A DNA stretch of 64,000 nucleotides from the NCBI GenBank assembly GCA_004352715.1, contig SCFE01000110.1, forward strand, positions 106,983 to 170,982, written 5' to 3'. This document shows positions 24,205 to 36,707 of the stretch, one piece after another (the stretch's first letter is position 1; every line of letters starts with the position of its first letter). Source of the DNA: Hofstenia miamia (Eukaryota; Xenacoelomorpha; Acoela). The notes beneath the pieces are model-generated. The model saw nothing but the letters and a program-made list of their open reading frames with translations, had not been told where the DNA came from and made no database searches. A program made the translations under genes and the position numbers.

Positions 24205-25175
24205 CTAAATATTGTTTGATTAATCAATACTTTATGAGTAAAATAATAGGTGTGAGAAAAGTTTGAAAATTTGAAAATTATTTAACTGAAAATGAAAACT
24301 TATGTACAAAATATTATAAAAGAATAGACAGCTCTGAACGTTTGGTTTTCTCATATCTTGGAATTAGTTATGATCTAGGGTAGGGCTCGTACCGGACACG
24401 TATTCGGGCTTCTATAATACGGGCACTGGCCGTGCATACTGTCCTGAGCTTTGTTTTTCGAAGATATTATTTCTTAAAACGTTTGTTTGAAGTAGATAAG
24501 TCAACTGATGGATAAGTATCAATTGATAGATGCATATTTTGTATCTATGTATTTTATAAATCTATTTACGTATATATTTCGCGAAGAAAACTAACATTCA
24601 CGTAGATTTACAACAAAAAGTTCAACATACCACAACAATTACTGCACTGAGCTACACAAAACTAATGGTGTTATTCAAAATCAGAGAGTTTCTTTTCAGT
24701 GTCACTTTCCGATATTGCATTAATATGTAAATGATTTTTAAAAATTATAAATAGTGAACCTATGACGCTCCATATCATTTGATTTAATTAATGCAATTTA
24801 TGTATTTTACAAGGTCATGAAAAGTGTAGTTTACTACTATGGTAAATAAAAATTCGGTTCTAGTAAATAATTAATCAGCAGAGCACTAAACTTATTTTCA
24901 CACTGCTTGATGTGCTGTCAATTATTGTGATAAATTGGTAAAACTTCTTCTGGAAACGGGACTTAAGAATGACGTAAACTACATTGATAGGTGTTATGAA
25001 TATCAAGCTATTTTAGTTAAGAAATATTTAGCTACAGTCATAACGGGATTAGGATGCGTGCATGGACAAACCGACGGGACTATTTTTGTGGGTACGGGTT
25101 ACGAACCTGGCACAGGCTCGGGTATTGATCCTACCTCTGGTTGTGATCAATAAAAATGAATAAATAGATTTCATT

Positions 25176-25212
<37 letters not shown>

Positions 25213-25566
25213 TTTTAAAAAATTGCAATTTACATTCAATACTTATAATATTATACAAACTTCAATAGTATTTGGATTCGCAATGGAGACGGTATTTTCT
25301 TAAAAAAAATATTTATTGAAAGAAAAAATAATATAAAAAGAGTTGCATAGTATTCAAGTTATGCACAGACTTAAACAACTCCGACTGCAAAATTACATAT
25401 TCTAATGACAAACGTTGACAATGAATTGATTTCAGATTTGTGATGAAAAAGAACCCATTTTACGGTGCTTTTTAAAAATTTTGAAAACGTAGCTTACTGA
25501 TCTAATTCACATATAGCTGGGAATCATTTTTTTACAGCTTAAGTTAATCAGTCTAAAAAAACATAC
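24205..25566 (-). other. Intron 2 of gene C
   Basis: GT-AG intron. It has a (TA)n run at ~25180-25206 and two G+C-richer islands at 24370-24440 and 25050-25140, not recognised. Confidence 0.6.
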
Positions 25567-25824
25567 CCAAAAAGTTAACATCTTCAATCTTTCGTCTGTT
25601 AACATTAGTTGAAGTATACGAAGATTTTCATTCTTGAAATATGCTATAAAATTTATTATCTGTGAAACAGGATTTATTAATCGATTTGCTGCTCCTACTG
25701 TTTCCTCACAAGTTTTTTCTTCGTCAGGAACCCAAAGAATATCTTCATCAGTAAACTCCAAAGTTTCCTTCATAAGGTGTTGATATTTTTTTCTTCCTGA
25801 TATAATAATTGCATGACCATTTTT
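25567..25824 (-). pseudogene. Glycosyltransferase gene C, exon 2 with 1-bp deletion
   Basis: It starts after TTTAG with KNGHAIIISGRKKYQHLM, and reads ETLEFTDEDILWVPDEE and then LMLTDERLK. From there gene D reads DANFLG, while here the frame slips by one base, giving MLTFW. The intended DVNFLG is visible in the next frame. The donor GG|GTATGT is intact. Length is 258 nt against 259 in genes B and D. Confidence 0.8.
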
Positions 25825-26269
25825 CTAAATGTTTAAATTTTTTATTTATAATTCATTGACAATCAGCACTATTTGGTGTTAATAAATATTTCTAAAATGT
25901 ATGGCTTTTGCAAAAAATGTTGTATTTCATGTGGTATGACATTAACGAATATTTAAGAATAAATGATGTATTTCTACCCATTTAGAAAGTCAGAACATCA
26001 CTGCAAAACCTAAAAAAAATGCAGGAATTAAAGTGATTGCTGAATTTGAAAATTATATTTGGTTATGCATTTGGTTTCTTTCCATGGTAAAGGTGTTCAA
26101 TATTTTCTATATATAATCTCGTAAAAACTAGCCATCCCAAAAATTATTGCAAGAAATGCATTTATACAAAAAATTTCAATTGCAAAGTTGTAAAACATAA
26201 ATTCATAAATTTGACATTGCACGCAAATAATACCACTTTAAATATACATGTATATCTACTTTCCAGGTC

Positions 26270-26460
26270 CATACATGATTCGCCCAATGGAAATTTAGGG
26301 CAAAGGAAATTTCGTCCAAAGTAAACTTCACCTTTTATGAATTTTCGCCAAATGGAAAATTAGTTTACTACAAGCTTCGCTCGAAAAGAAATTTCCCCAA
26401 TATGAAATTTGACTAATTAGAAACTTGGCCCAATTGATATTTCACCCAATGAACACTTGA
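26270..26460. repeat. Degenerate tandem repeat, period about 17 bp
   Basis: Successive units vary around TTCGCCCAATGGAAATT: CGCCCAATGGAAATT, GGCAAAGGAAATT, CGTCCAAAGTAAACT, CGCCAAATGGAAAATT and more. Phase is kept loosely over ~190 bp. Confidence 0.7.
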
Positions 26461-26650
26461 ACAACTAATGTTCATTATATATTTATAATATACTAAAACC
26501 AAGAATGCAATTAAACTCTTAATAGCATTTAGTATATAATTTTATAGTAAACTATAATGTAGTAGTGTTATGAATACAACAATATATTATTTAATTGCAT
26601 TTTCTCATTTATCTGAAAAAAGAATTTTGAGTATTATATTTCTAGATTGA

Positions 26651-26686
<36 letters not shown>

Positions 26687-27719
26687 ATATAAATATTTAA
26701 AAGCTTACTTTTAAATGTGTATATAAAATATTATGTAGGAGCTCCTTGATAGTAGGTTGGGTGGGCATAAATTATAATTATGTTTCAAGATGAAATCATC
26801 GCACATATTTTTGTAAGCACAAATTAATCTCCATAAAAGGATACGAAGAAATCACTAAGTAGTTAAGCACACTAAATATTTTCTGATTTTTTGAAATTTC
26901 AGCGTACTTATGAACAATTCAATTTATTATACAACAACACTTTGAGAGAATATATTTTTTTTCCACTAACACTAACAATGGAATCATATAGGACTAGATA
27001 TCATAAATATTCTGTGCAATATTTGAAAATTTGTGGTTTCAAATAAGTTGCACTAATTCTTTGAATTAGTGAACTTCTGTAAACTTCAAAAACTACATTT
27101 TCCTAAAGAAAAATTTCTATTAGCAAACAAAATGAAATTGGAATTTGCAATGAAACATTCGACGTGCACTCAAAATATGTATATTTATTGACTTATTTCG
27201 ATAGCTATGGAATATATTCCTTATTATAAGCATAAAAATATACCAATTAAATCAACTTTTTCTGTTGAAAGTTTTTTACATGACAAAATACAAAGTTTTT
27301 TCGTAATACTAATTACCGAGAAAGCTTGCCAGTGGCTCTAAAGAAAAAGCAATGCTTTTGATTTTAGAAAAAAGGGCGAACAACTTTTAGAGGCTGAATT
27401 CTTAAAAACACCATTGATTAGAATATAAATGGATTCTACTACACCGTATCACTGAGTGTGATGTAAATTATATGCACATGTATGTGACTGTATATTTGCT
27501 TGCAATTGCTTTTAATATATATATATATATATACTGTATATATATGTGACATATATAAAAGGAGTTCAGAAAAAAATTTTTTTTTAAGATATGTTTGTTT
27601 ATGTCTCTTAAAACGTAGTATATTTAATAAGTGCTTTATCAAAAGAATAAGCATTGAGGCGATTTGTCTTGAGAGAATAGGTTCCCTCGAATGAACAAGT
27701 GAATTTCTTCACAGCCACA

Positions 27720-28592
27720 ATGGAGAGGAATGGTGTCAATGCCACTGAAATTCACAGATTGTTATCTACTGATTGGATTGAAAAAATTTTATCAAGCTTC
27801 GACGAATCCAGGTTTTGGTAAAAGAGTTCAGATGTTGTGAACAATATCAATGCACACGGGTGCCAGGTTCAAGAAGACCTCTTGAAGTGAGAACAAGTGA
27901 CAATGCGGAAAGAGTGAAAGCACTGTAGGAGGAAGATTCACGCCTTTCATTGACTGCAATCTGTGATCGGAGAAGACTTGAGCGGACTTCGTGCTACACA
28001 AGTTTGATCGAAGACTTGGTAAGAAGGAGTGTTTTTGATCGCTGGGTGCCTCATTATCCTCACCGACAATATGAAAAATCGAGGAGTTGATGGAGCGCAA
28101 ATAATCCTCCAGTGAATCCAAGATAAAGTTATGGTTATTGATGAAAAATGGCTATTTTCAGACCCATTGCCTGTGAAGGAAAATAACCCAGCTTGGGTGA
28201 AGCCTGGAGGCAATCATCCTCGTCAGTCTCGAATTTGAAACAAGGAGCAACTGACAATGCACATTGACATGTCAAATTTCCTCCAGGAGGCACATGCTGA
28301 ACAACGAACTTCTGCATTTTCGACAGGAACTTCATGAGATAATTGACGCTGAAGGAGATTATTTGTGAGACTCTGTTTTCCTATACCTTTTCGTTCTATA
28401 CGCAAGTACATGTAGAGGGTATTTAACTCGCGAAATATGCTTTTTCTATCTAATTTTATACATGTTGTCATGCTAAGACTTATAATGTAATCCTATTTAC
28501 AGTTTATTGCTTTGAAAACAACTATTTCGTACAAAATATGAATAAATTTTTTAGAAACGCACTAATTTTTTTGAATCCTCTATATACTACGA
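27720..28592 (+). pseudogene. Degenerate mariner-like transposase in gene C intron 1
   Basis: Plus-strand fragments in shifting frames read MERNGVNATEIHRLLS, then RPLEVRTSDN, then SLTAICDRR, then DRWVPH (the helix-turn-helix and linker region of mariner transposases). VIDEKWLFSDP then holds the first catalytic Asp, followed by WVKPGG. Stops are frequent and the later catalytic blocks are not visible. The right end may be near 28592, where GAATCCTCTATATAC resembles a terminal repeat. It lies antisense to gene C. Confidence 0.65.
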
Positions 28593-31584
28593 AAATTTAT
28601 AATATAATAGAATTTGTAATTCTATTCAAATTTTACATTTGATCACAAACTATTAAAAAGTTTATTTTTTCTGCAGGAGCCCATTGTGATCAGCTAGTGA
28701 CATATTTCGTGATGTCATCACAGAGCAAGACAAAATTTTAGCATTGTTTTTTAAAAAATGTAACTAAGATATCATAAGTCCTGATCTTAATCTTATAAAG
28801 ATGGAGCACTAAGGACCTCAAAATCTGGGCTCCTAGAACTAGAAGCCCTTTATTAGCTCTAAATTTAATTTCAATTAGACTTTCTACTAATACTTATAAA
28901 TAAATATCAATTTGAACAATGAAATTAATTAATTGAAATGGAACAGGTATAGTTCATTATGCATCTAAGCGGAACTTGAGTGGTTTTTTTACATCTGTTG
29001 TAGCAACAGCTGTTTGACCGCCCTCTCATTTCAGTTTGAAAGTTTTTTTGTAAAATCGGCTTTTGCATTGAAACAGAGTTAATATTTTCAAGCACATTGT
29101 TCCCATAACAGAAGAGCAAATTTCCTTTAGATTTCGTAATCCGATTTGAGGAAATTAGCCTTAAAAACGAGCGTTTTAAATAGCGCACATACATCTATGA
29201 GCACATTTTCTAGCTAATTATAAAGTTCACAAAAAATATTTGCATACACAACTTTTTTGAATGAATTATATATATTGTCATCTTTAAAAATTAAAGCTAC
29301 CAGTAAAGTACACTACAACTAATACTATCAAGCAGGTTGAACGAAAAAGACCTCGTTTTGAAAGCACGACGCAAGACTTCTATTTTAACACAAATGTGAA
29401 TTTTCAAACTATTAAATGTTCTTGGATATTTTTGAAATCATCCAATACATTTTGAGGTAACTATTATTTGAGGCAGTAGATTTGACAGCAAGTAACATAA
29501 AAATACTTTATCTTTGATAGTTTTTACAATGAAATTATCAAATTATATGATTCTTCTGAATGAATTGAATGCTGAAAAAAAAATTTTTAAATAAGAACTT
29601 TGATTTTTTGTTAATTTTTCCATTGTAGGAAAAATAGCAGCATAGATTTCTAATTTAATAAGTAAATATCTACAGTTCTATTGCTAGATCTGGGCAATCT
29701 AAAATAGTTGAAAATTACAGTTTAAACTGGATGATTCAAGTCACAATAATGTGCAAAATTCAAAGAAATGTTTAATAACAGTGCATTTAGTTCAACATTA
29801 TAATTGCAAAAGTTCAATGAATGTTGATACACACATTAGTCTTAAGCAGCTTGGAGTCCGTTTTGAAGGACAAACGTTTTCCAAATCTAAAAAATTTTCT
29901 CCAAGTCCATTAGTAAATTTGAAAAATTTGGGTGCATAGGTAGGTCTATTGGAGAACATACTTTAATTTAATGCAATGTTGAAAATTTCTATTGAAGTGT
30001 ATTATTGTGGCAAAAGTTGTTGAAAAGATTATCAAGTTTTCCTTTAAAATTTCGAATCTTTGAAAAAGTCTTACATTCTCCCTATTCCTAATGTTCATAT
30101 ATTTAAAAGCATAGAAGCAACAAAGAATTTTAACTGTTTCTTGATATGGGCAAAGACATCCTAAACCCATTGAGGTGTGAAGTGTGAAGAGCCAGAAGCA
30201 CGTCTCGATGGGGCAGGGCGGGGCCATTTAGAGCAAAACAGAAAGAAGAGATTCTCCTCTATCACGAGGTGTTTTCAGTTTGAGCATAGTTTAAATAGCT
30301 TTTGTGCTAATGAGCGCTTAAGCAATTTTTTATATGATCAATAAAAATTTTCAAAAATCTCCAGACTGGTTAAGGTTAATGTTGCAGATTTCATGATAGT
30401 AGTTGCACAAAAATATATAAACTGCATTCTTCAAGACTCAATATTTTAATAATGCAAGACTTTTCATTTCCTATATTATTGGTCTTAAAATTTCTGCTGC
30501 CATTGTCACACGACATAACTTATGCAAATATTATGAGTAATAGTGTAAAATCTGCGTACAAGTGCTGTGTTCATTAATTTTACGTGGCAAATAACTAATA
30601 TTTACAAGAACAATGACGTTACTAAGCAATTTAATTGGAACTGGGTTTGTCTTCATAATATGTCGACAGTGAGTCACTGCTGCAGACTATGAGACAATTT
30701 TTTAAATTCTGAATAATGAAACAACTAAATATACCATTTTTCTCATTTATAGTTGCAATCTTATGTTAGTCACATCACCATTGAAAAAATGATTCCCAGG
30801 CTCAAATCCCATGAACTGGTGTCAGTAAATTCGAATGCACTGAATAATCCATCATAAACCTAATTCAAACCTAATTCAATAGACACCGAAAAGTTCAAAT
30901 TTTGATGAAACTATATTGATAGCTATCATAAATGCATGGTTCTAACCATCAGCGATTACATATTTTAAAACAAAAATGTAAAATATATTATAAACTTATA
31001 TTTACAACGCAAACCACTTGACATAAATGCATTTAAAAACAAAACACAGAAGAAATTTTGTAATTATAACTAATAATTAATCGGAAAATGTAAAATTTAT
31101 GCAATGCATTTATAAATGGAAAATATTGCGCTTCTGCTGTTCCTATTTGACAAAATATACCAACCTTTCACATTAACTAATCACATTTAAGTCGTAATTT
31201 AACGACATTTAATAATTACATGTGAGAAATTTCAAAATAATATTAATGTTGTATGATTGTTTTTGATAGTTTTCGTTTTGTTTTGGTAGTTTGTCTTCTT
31301 TTTTGCAATGCCTTAGTAAGTAATAATTCCTCAACACATTTTTCTCCATTTAGCCTGACCTAGCATTTTATATTGATAAATTAGCATCCCTTAAGCAAAA
31401 TGGCTAGGAACGGGCTTGTTTGAAAAATAGTGTGGTATAATACAGATAAATTGAGCACCATCCAAAAAATTCCTACTTATGTGTTGTACAAAAACTAATT
31501 GAAATTCTAAGAATTATTTTATAGTTTACTTACAAATGTATGCATTGCTTTCAAATAATTAAAATATAATTAAGTGTAAAATAC

Positions 31585-31821
31585 CTTAAACTCTCTTGCA
31601 ATTAATGAGATCGGCTGAAAATCCCCCCTTGTTCCAGTAACAACAAAAGCAACTTTCAAATGCTCAATTGATTTTGGTAAATTTATGTCTAAGCTTTCCC
31701 ATGGGCGAGAAGCAAATTTAATGTCGGTGTCCAACTGGTATGCGTACCATACGATGCCTGCAGCAAAGAATAACAATGTTGCAAATGTTGTAAGCAGGCC
31801 TTGAATGATTAATTTACACAT
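31585..31821 (-). CDS. Glycosyltransferase gene C, exon 1
   Basis: 79 codons, starting MCKLIIQGLL. A hydrophobic segment covers residues ~6-27 (TTFATLLFFAAGIVWYAY). LDTDIKF and PWESLDINLP precede the core VAFVVTGTRGDFQP loop. The donor is AAG|GTATTT, phase 0. The frame is also open upstream to 31992 with in-frame methionines, but MCKL is chosen because the start aligns exactly with genes B, D and E. The sequence is closest to gene D exon 1. Confidence 0.88.
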
Positions 31822-34800
31822 TTTGAATTTCAATGTTTTGTTTACTTTGTCAATATTTTTGTTGCAAACAAAGCTTGAATATTTAAGTGACACCGACCGG
31901 TACACAAAAATTAATCTGATAAAAGTAATAATTTTAATAAGATTATTGTAAAGAAACAATGTCAGAAATTGCACTTGGACGAATAGAAACAAATTACATT
32001 CCTACATTCGAAAATATCAGCAAAACTTTGAAGGATGCAGTTTATTCCAGTTTGGAAATTCCGGAAATTCTATCATAATGCATTTCAAGATATTTAAAGT
32101 ACTACACCTTTTCAAGATCTATTTAAGAAAAAGTAAGATGAAATTCAGAATAAGAAAAATCAAATTCAGAATGTTCAAAATCTTCAAGTTATATGAAAAC
32201 AGCAATAGTGAATAACATTTTTTATTCAATTGTTTTACACATTATATTAAAAATATACCATTTCTCTTCATTACTTATATAGTTATATATATATATATAT
32301 ATGAGGAAATCCACGGAAAATCTAGTGGAGTGCAGATAAAACTTCTGCCCAATAGACAAGCCTGCCATGCATTCAACAGTTGCAGACTAATAGGGTCAAA
32401 TTAAAAATACATTTTTGTTTCGCAAAATAGAGATAAAGAAGCTCCTCAAAATGGTGAAGTCAGCTAATCAATCGGTCTGTTAAAAATTCTAAAATGCAAC
32501 GTCCTATCAACAGCATACAAGAAAACGTTATATCCTAAAGTTGCAAACCCAATAAATTGTAGCTTGACGTCATAGACTGAAAATAACATGAAAGTTGGAT
32601 AATAAAGGCTTCGTGTTCCTTCAACTTGATTTGGTTTATGAAAACTCGAAGATTTTGAACACTATAAAATTAATCTTACTTTTTCTGAAATAGATTTCTA
32701 AAAAATGCAGTTTGCAAAGGCTTGTCGCAACATACAAAGAATGTCTGCAGATTTTCAAAGGTCAACCACCAACAAAAATTTCTATCAGAACTGAATGAAT
32801 AAAGGGTTTAATCTTACTTCCAAGATTAAGGAAAATTGAGCTGAGATATTCTAAGAAAATATTTCTTTGAACAATTTATCATTAACAATTTATTAGGGGA
32901 CCGGTGCAGGCGGACATGTTATTTTCAATATTCTAGTATGTTGCAGATTCAAATACGTGAAGCAAAGGTTTGGACTTTTAAAGGACATTTTTTTATGATA
33001 AAATAGAAAAAATTATATTCCACTCTGGTTCTTGTATGTAAGACAAAATTCTTATTGTGTTTCAAACTGACTGAAACTTTTGAGGTTGGAACCCGCTATC
33101 ATTTTTTGAAACAAGGTTTAAAATAATCGATAAAATTAAATACTACTGAAAAAATATAAAAAAATTAATGTAAAACTAATTGGAGTCATCACAAATAGAA
33201 AGCAAGGGGAGCAAGTGTAATATTGGATAAAATCTACACCAAGAGTTGAATTTGAGTAGTTGCAGGGATAGACGCAGGTGGAGCTCAACAACTTGGCAGG
33301 AAAGAGAATTTAGAAATATAATTAATAATGACAAACAAACTAATTTAGTAAGTTGAAATGAGCAGGTTTGGAATAAAATACACAGTATGAAGAAACACAG
33401 CAATTCTACTATCATTACATCATTCAAACATGATAGTGCTGCTCCCTCTTGCGTGTTCCAATGTGCTCAGGTATCCTCTAATATTTAATTTCGAGTAAAT
33501 TTGCAAAATCTCGTTTTGCAATGTCTGGGCTCCAGTGCTATGAGCCGATTGTTCAGCATCAACATTATTTGTGGAGATTTAACTTTTCACAAATTTAAAT
33601 TTGCAGAAAAAATTCATTTTCTGCACTAGTTTGTGGATCAAACTTTTTTTGTAGAAAAAACTATGGACCGAACTCCCAAATAGATGTGCTTTCAATAAAG
33701 GTAAGACGTTACAAATGTTTTTATTACATATCTGTTTAATGCTAGCTTTTCATGTTCTTTATCTTAAGATTTAAAAAAATATAATGTTAGTAATCTTTGA
33801 TTAATATCCAAAGTTATAAATTCTAAATTTTTATTGAAGAATACATGAATGCAGGTTCCTAATAAAATTTAGTCATTCTTTGAAATGTGTAGTATGATAA
33901 AACAACTTATTATGAAAAATGCAGGAAAAAGGTAACTTCTTATTTGTTAGGCGTCTCAACTCAAGAGGTAGTTGCTTAAAACCATATATGTTTCAGAAGA
34001 TAAAATATATTGATTTTGTAAACAACATTTTGATTGGCAGTTGTACTAATAAATTTTTTGATCTGTTCTAATTGAGAGTAGTCCATAAAATCATGACAAA
34101 ATTTCGAAATGACAAAAAACTATTTTCATACAAAACTACTCACATACCTTTTTATTTTCTCAATGTTTTTCAACCACGCATTCCGTTTGTAAAGTTTGTA
34201 ATGCTCCACTCCTTCACAGCGTTGTCACCAAAATACAATGAACAGCAAAAACTTAGAGTGAAACGGAGACATTTGATAAAGCTCAATCACAGTCACCTAA
34301 TGCAGCCAGTGCAGTTCTCTTTATAGCATATGCATTAATACAATGATCATGCCAAAAAAAATGGAGCTCACTAGCAAGATTATCTAATATTAATGCTTTG
34401 GCGATAAAGTTGCTGTAGAAATCAATTAGTTTCAAATTTAAAGTTCTATCACTTGCTCTGATAACTTAAGCATAAATCTGATATCAGTAATGGAGTAAGA
34501 TAATGGTCAAAACCCTTATTGGAGAAGCTTAGCCTGAGCTATGAACTAACACAGTCAGCGTGCTAATACATAAATTCATTTGGTAGTACTCTTGAACATC
34601 ATTGCACTCTATAATAGAATTTCGTTTGAGTTCTGCATGCCCTCATGTTACAATTTGAGTTAGATTATATCAACACCAAGTTTAGATGAGCACATAGAAT
34701 TATTTTTGAACAACCTTTTGAATGAAAATCGAATACTTAACCAATCAATGTCATACCAGCTTTCACAAATCAATATAAGGAGTTTGTAAGTACTTTGTGA

Positions 34801-35000
34801 AAATAATTGTGCTTCCACAAGCACAAGCCCAAAAAAATTAAGGAAAGCGTTGTGATGCAGATATCATTTCTCTGAGTGATTGTTCTTGCCATTCTTTTTA
34901 ATTGGCAGTGTTTGAATGTGTAATTGTTTAGACATGTCATATTTTTGCATGCTTGAAGAACATATGGCCTATCTCAACACTTTCTGCAGATCGAGCAATA

Positions 35001-35126
35001 GACTGGACGGAAGATGACAGTCATAAATATATGCAAGCAGAATTGACAACCTACATTAAAGGTGGAGAAGTAAAACTAAGTGACATATACATAAAGGAGG
35101 ACGTTTCACCAAGCAGCGACTGAAGG
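35001..35126 (+). CDS. Possible terminal exon, unrecognised
   Basis: After a plausible acceptor (CACTTTCTGCAG) an open stretch reads RAIDWTEDDSHKYMQAELTT, then GGEVKLSDIYIKED, and ends SSD before TGA. The peptide is acidic and hydrophilic and its composition is unlike the chance frames around it. No partner exon or homology is recognised. It could be a pseudogene fragment. Confidence 0.25.
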
Positions 35127-35935
35127 TTTGTTTGTTATCATGACAACCAGTAACATTCATATTTGTTGCATCTGTGTAAACTTCCATGGAAATGGATGTA
35201 GGTAATTTATCTCTTTTATTTGACATTCATATAAATTGTGTGAGATATTTATTCCTTATGTTTTGGCTACAATGTTTCCCATGAGTTTTGCCTTTTCTCA
35301 GTTTCTTTTATTGTGAAACTTAAGCGAGCAAAGTTTCAAAAAGATTATATTTAATTAACGCAAACAAAACAAAAAATACACAACAGTTTAAAAAAATCTA
35401 CATTATGAGTTTTTCATTCACTGTTCGACGTAAAAAATCCGGTGAAGTGCAGAAGAATAGCAAACTGTGGGTACGCAAGAAAAGCATTTCTTGAACTTTC
35501 AGGTCATACAGCCTATGATTTAAAAGAGTCTCGCTATTGCAAATTCAAAAAATGAACCTGACTGCAGATAATCTATAATACGAATATCTAGCAACAACGT
35601 TTAAAATTTTAGGGAAGATGAGAAAAAAGGAAAAATTAAAAAATTTAATTTCAGCCATAGCAATACGCTTTATCGAAATGTTCAACTTTGCATTAAAGTA
35701 TATTCCCCAATAGATCTGCCCTTGCCTCACGATTTTTAAATTTGTTAATAGGCTTGGAGCAAATTCTTTGTAAAGTTGGAAAACCATTTGTTCTATAAAA
35801 AGGACGATAGGCAGCTTATGGTTAATATTGACAAACAACGTAGTATTGTACAACCATTTACATACATGAACATCCATGTAACCACCAAAAACACAAAGCA
35901 TTCAATCACCTTAAAATACTAGTAAATTTATCTAA

Positions 35936-35941
35936 TTTATT
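35936..35941 (-). promoter_or_regulatory. Possible poly(A) signal AATAAA of gene D
   Basis: AATAAA on the minus strand about 80 nt downstream of the gene D stop codon, a usual spacing for a short 3' UTR. In DNA this A+T-rich a chance match is possible. Confidence 0.4.
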
Positions 35942-36022
35942 GGATTACATTACATTTCAATTTTAGTACTAAGACTATTATTGTCTTAACCATATCATTT
36001 CTTCATAAAGACAGTTCTAGTA

Positions 36023-36219
36023 TTAGTGCTGTTTAAGTCCTAACCACAACATCATATCTTCATAAACATATTTAGTGCCAAGTGTGCTCTCTCTTATTTT
36101 AGCAGCTTTTCCTGGAACATCCTTGACATTTAGTGCATCCTTTATTGCCTTTTCAAGAATCTCTTCAGAAAGTTCTTTATTGTCTAAGGTAATAGAGATG
36201 CCAAGCTTCTCAGATGGAT
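36023..36219 (-). CDS. Glycosyltransferase gene D, exon 4
   Basis: 197 nt after GATTTAG, starting DPSEKLGISITLDNKELSEE and ending MMLWLGLKQH, stop TAA. An ATG-started reading up to 36256 also exists, but it crosses the acceptor and is not needed. Confidence 0.88.
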
Positions 36220-36707
36220 CTAAATCATTCTGAATATTTAACTCTAAATTATTCATTTAAGTAATTTCACGTTATTAGTTCACATATTATCAAATCGATT
36301 TCTCTATTTCTGCTGCTTGTTATCATGGCTTTTTAAGAAAACGATTTACTCATTAGTTATTAATTTATGAGAATCATCATTCAATATGCAAGGTGATGAA
36401 AATGTAATAGCAAACAATAGAAAGCTTATATGATTTAATTGAAAGTTTGGGAAAGTATTTAAAAAAGCAACTTTTGGTAATATTATTCATAGTTTTAATT
36501 TGGGGCTACATCAATTTGGGTTAGTAGAGACCGAAAGCTATGCAATTTTGTGTATACCTTTCTGTATTTATCAGAATTTATACCTCTTTAGGATAAGGCA
36601 AAGTGGACGAAAGCAAAAATTAATAATAAAATTTATTAACCATATTACTATAAATGGATTAACTCGTATTTGGAAAATACTACGTCTCAATATCTTAAAA
36701 ATCTTAC

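Larger units (their letters stand above)
25825..31584 (-). other. Intron 1 of gene C, with transposon relics
   Basis: 5.76-kb intron. It holds a ~17-bp degenerate repeat (26270-26460), (TA)n runs at ~26659 and ~27518, and a mariner relic (27720-28590). 28600-31580 contains no recognised feature. Confidence 0.6.
22905..31821 (-). pseudogene. Glycosyltransferase gene C, four exons, exon 2 frameshifted
   Basis: Complete four-exon locus on the minus strand. Exon 1 is 31585-31821, exon 2 is 25567-25824, exon 3 is 23443-24204 and exon 4 is 22905-23101. All introns are GT-AG (5760, 1362 and 341 bp). Summed coding length is 1454 nt, not a multiple of three, because exon 2 is 258 nt instead of 259. 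One A is missing from the run before the final GAT-GTT-AAC-TTT codons, by comparison with gene D. Spliced as in its paralogues, the message would lose its frame before the donor-binding half. Exons 1, 3 and 4 are otherwise open and highly conserved. The alternatives to a pseudogene are a sequencing error in a short A run or a shifted splice site. Its product would otherwise be a ~484-aa anchored GT-B transferase. Confidence 0.75.
31822..36022. other. Spacer between genes C and D
   Basis: Upstream flank of gene C and downstream flank of gene D. It has a short (TA)n run at ~32283 and one possible exon at 35001-35126. No other gene is recognised. Confidence 0.5.

Noticed and set aside
24935-25153. 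72-codon frame with Gly/Thr-rich end
   Set aside because: Short, in intron 2 of gene C, in a G+C-rich patch that looks like a repeat. No homology recognised.
27828-28471. Overlapping minus-strand frames of 66-97 codons
   Set aside because: Shadows of the decayed mariner transposase, whose recognisable blocks are on the plus strand.
31570-31992. Extended N-terminus of gene C starting at an upstream methionine
   Set aside because: The extra residues have no counterpart in gene B or E, and all four copies have a methionine at the same column exactly 237 nt before the donor.
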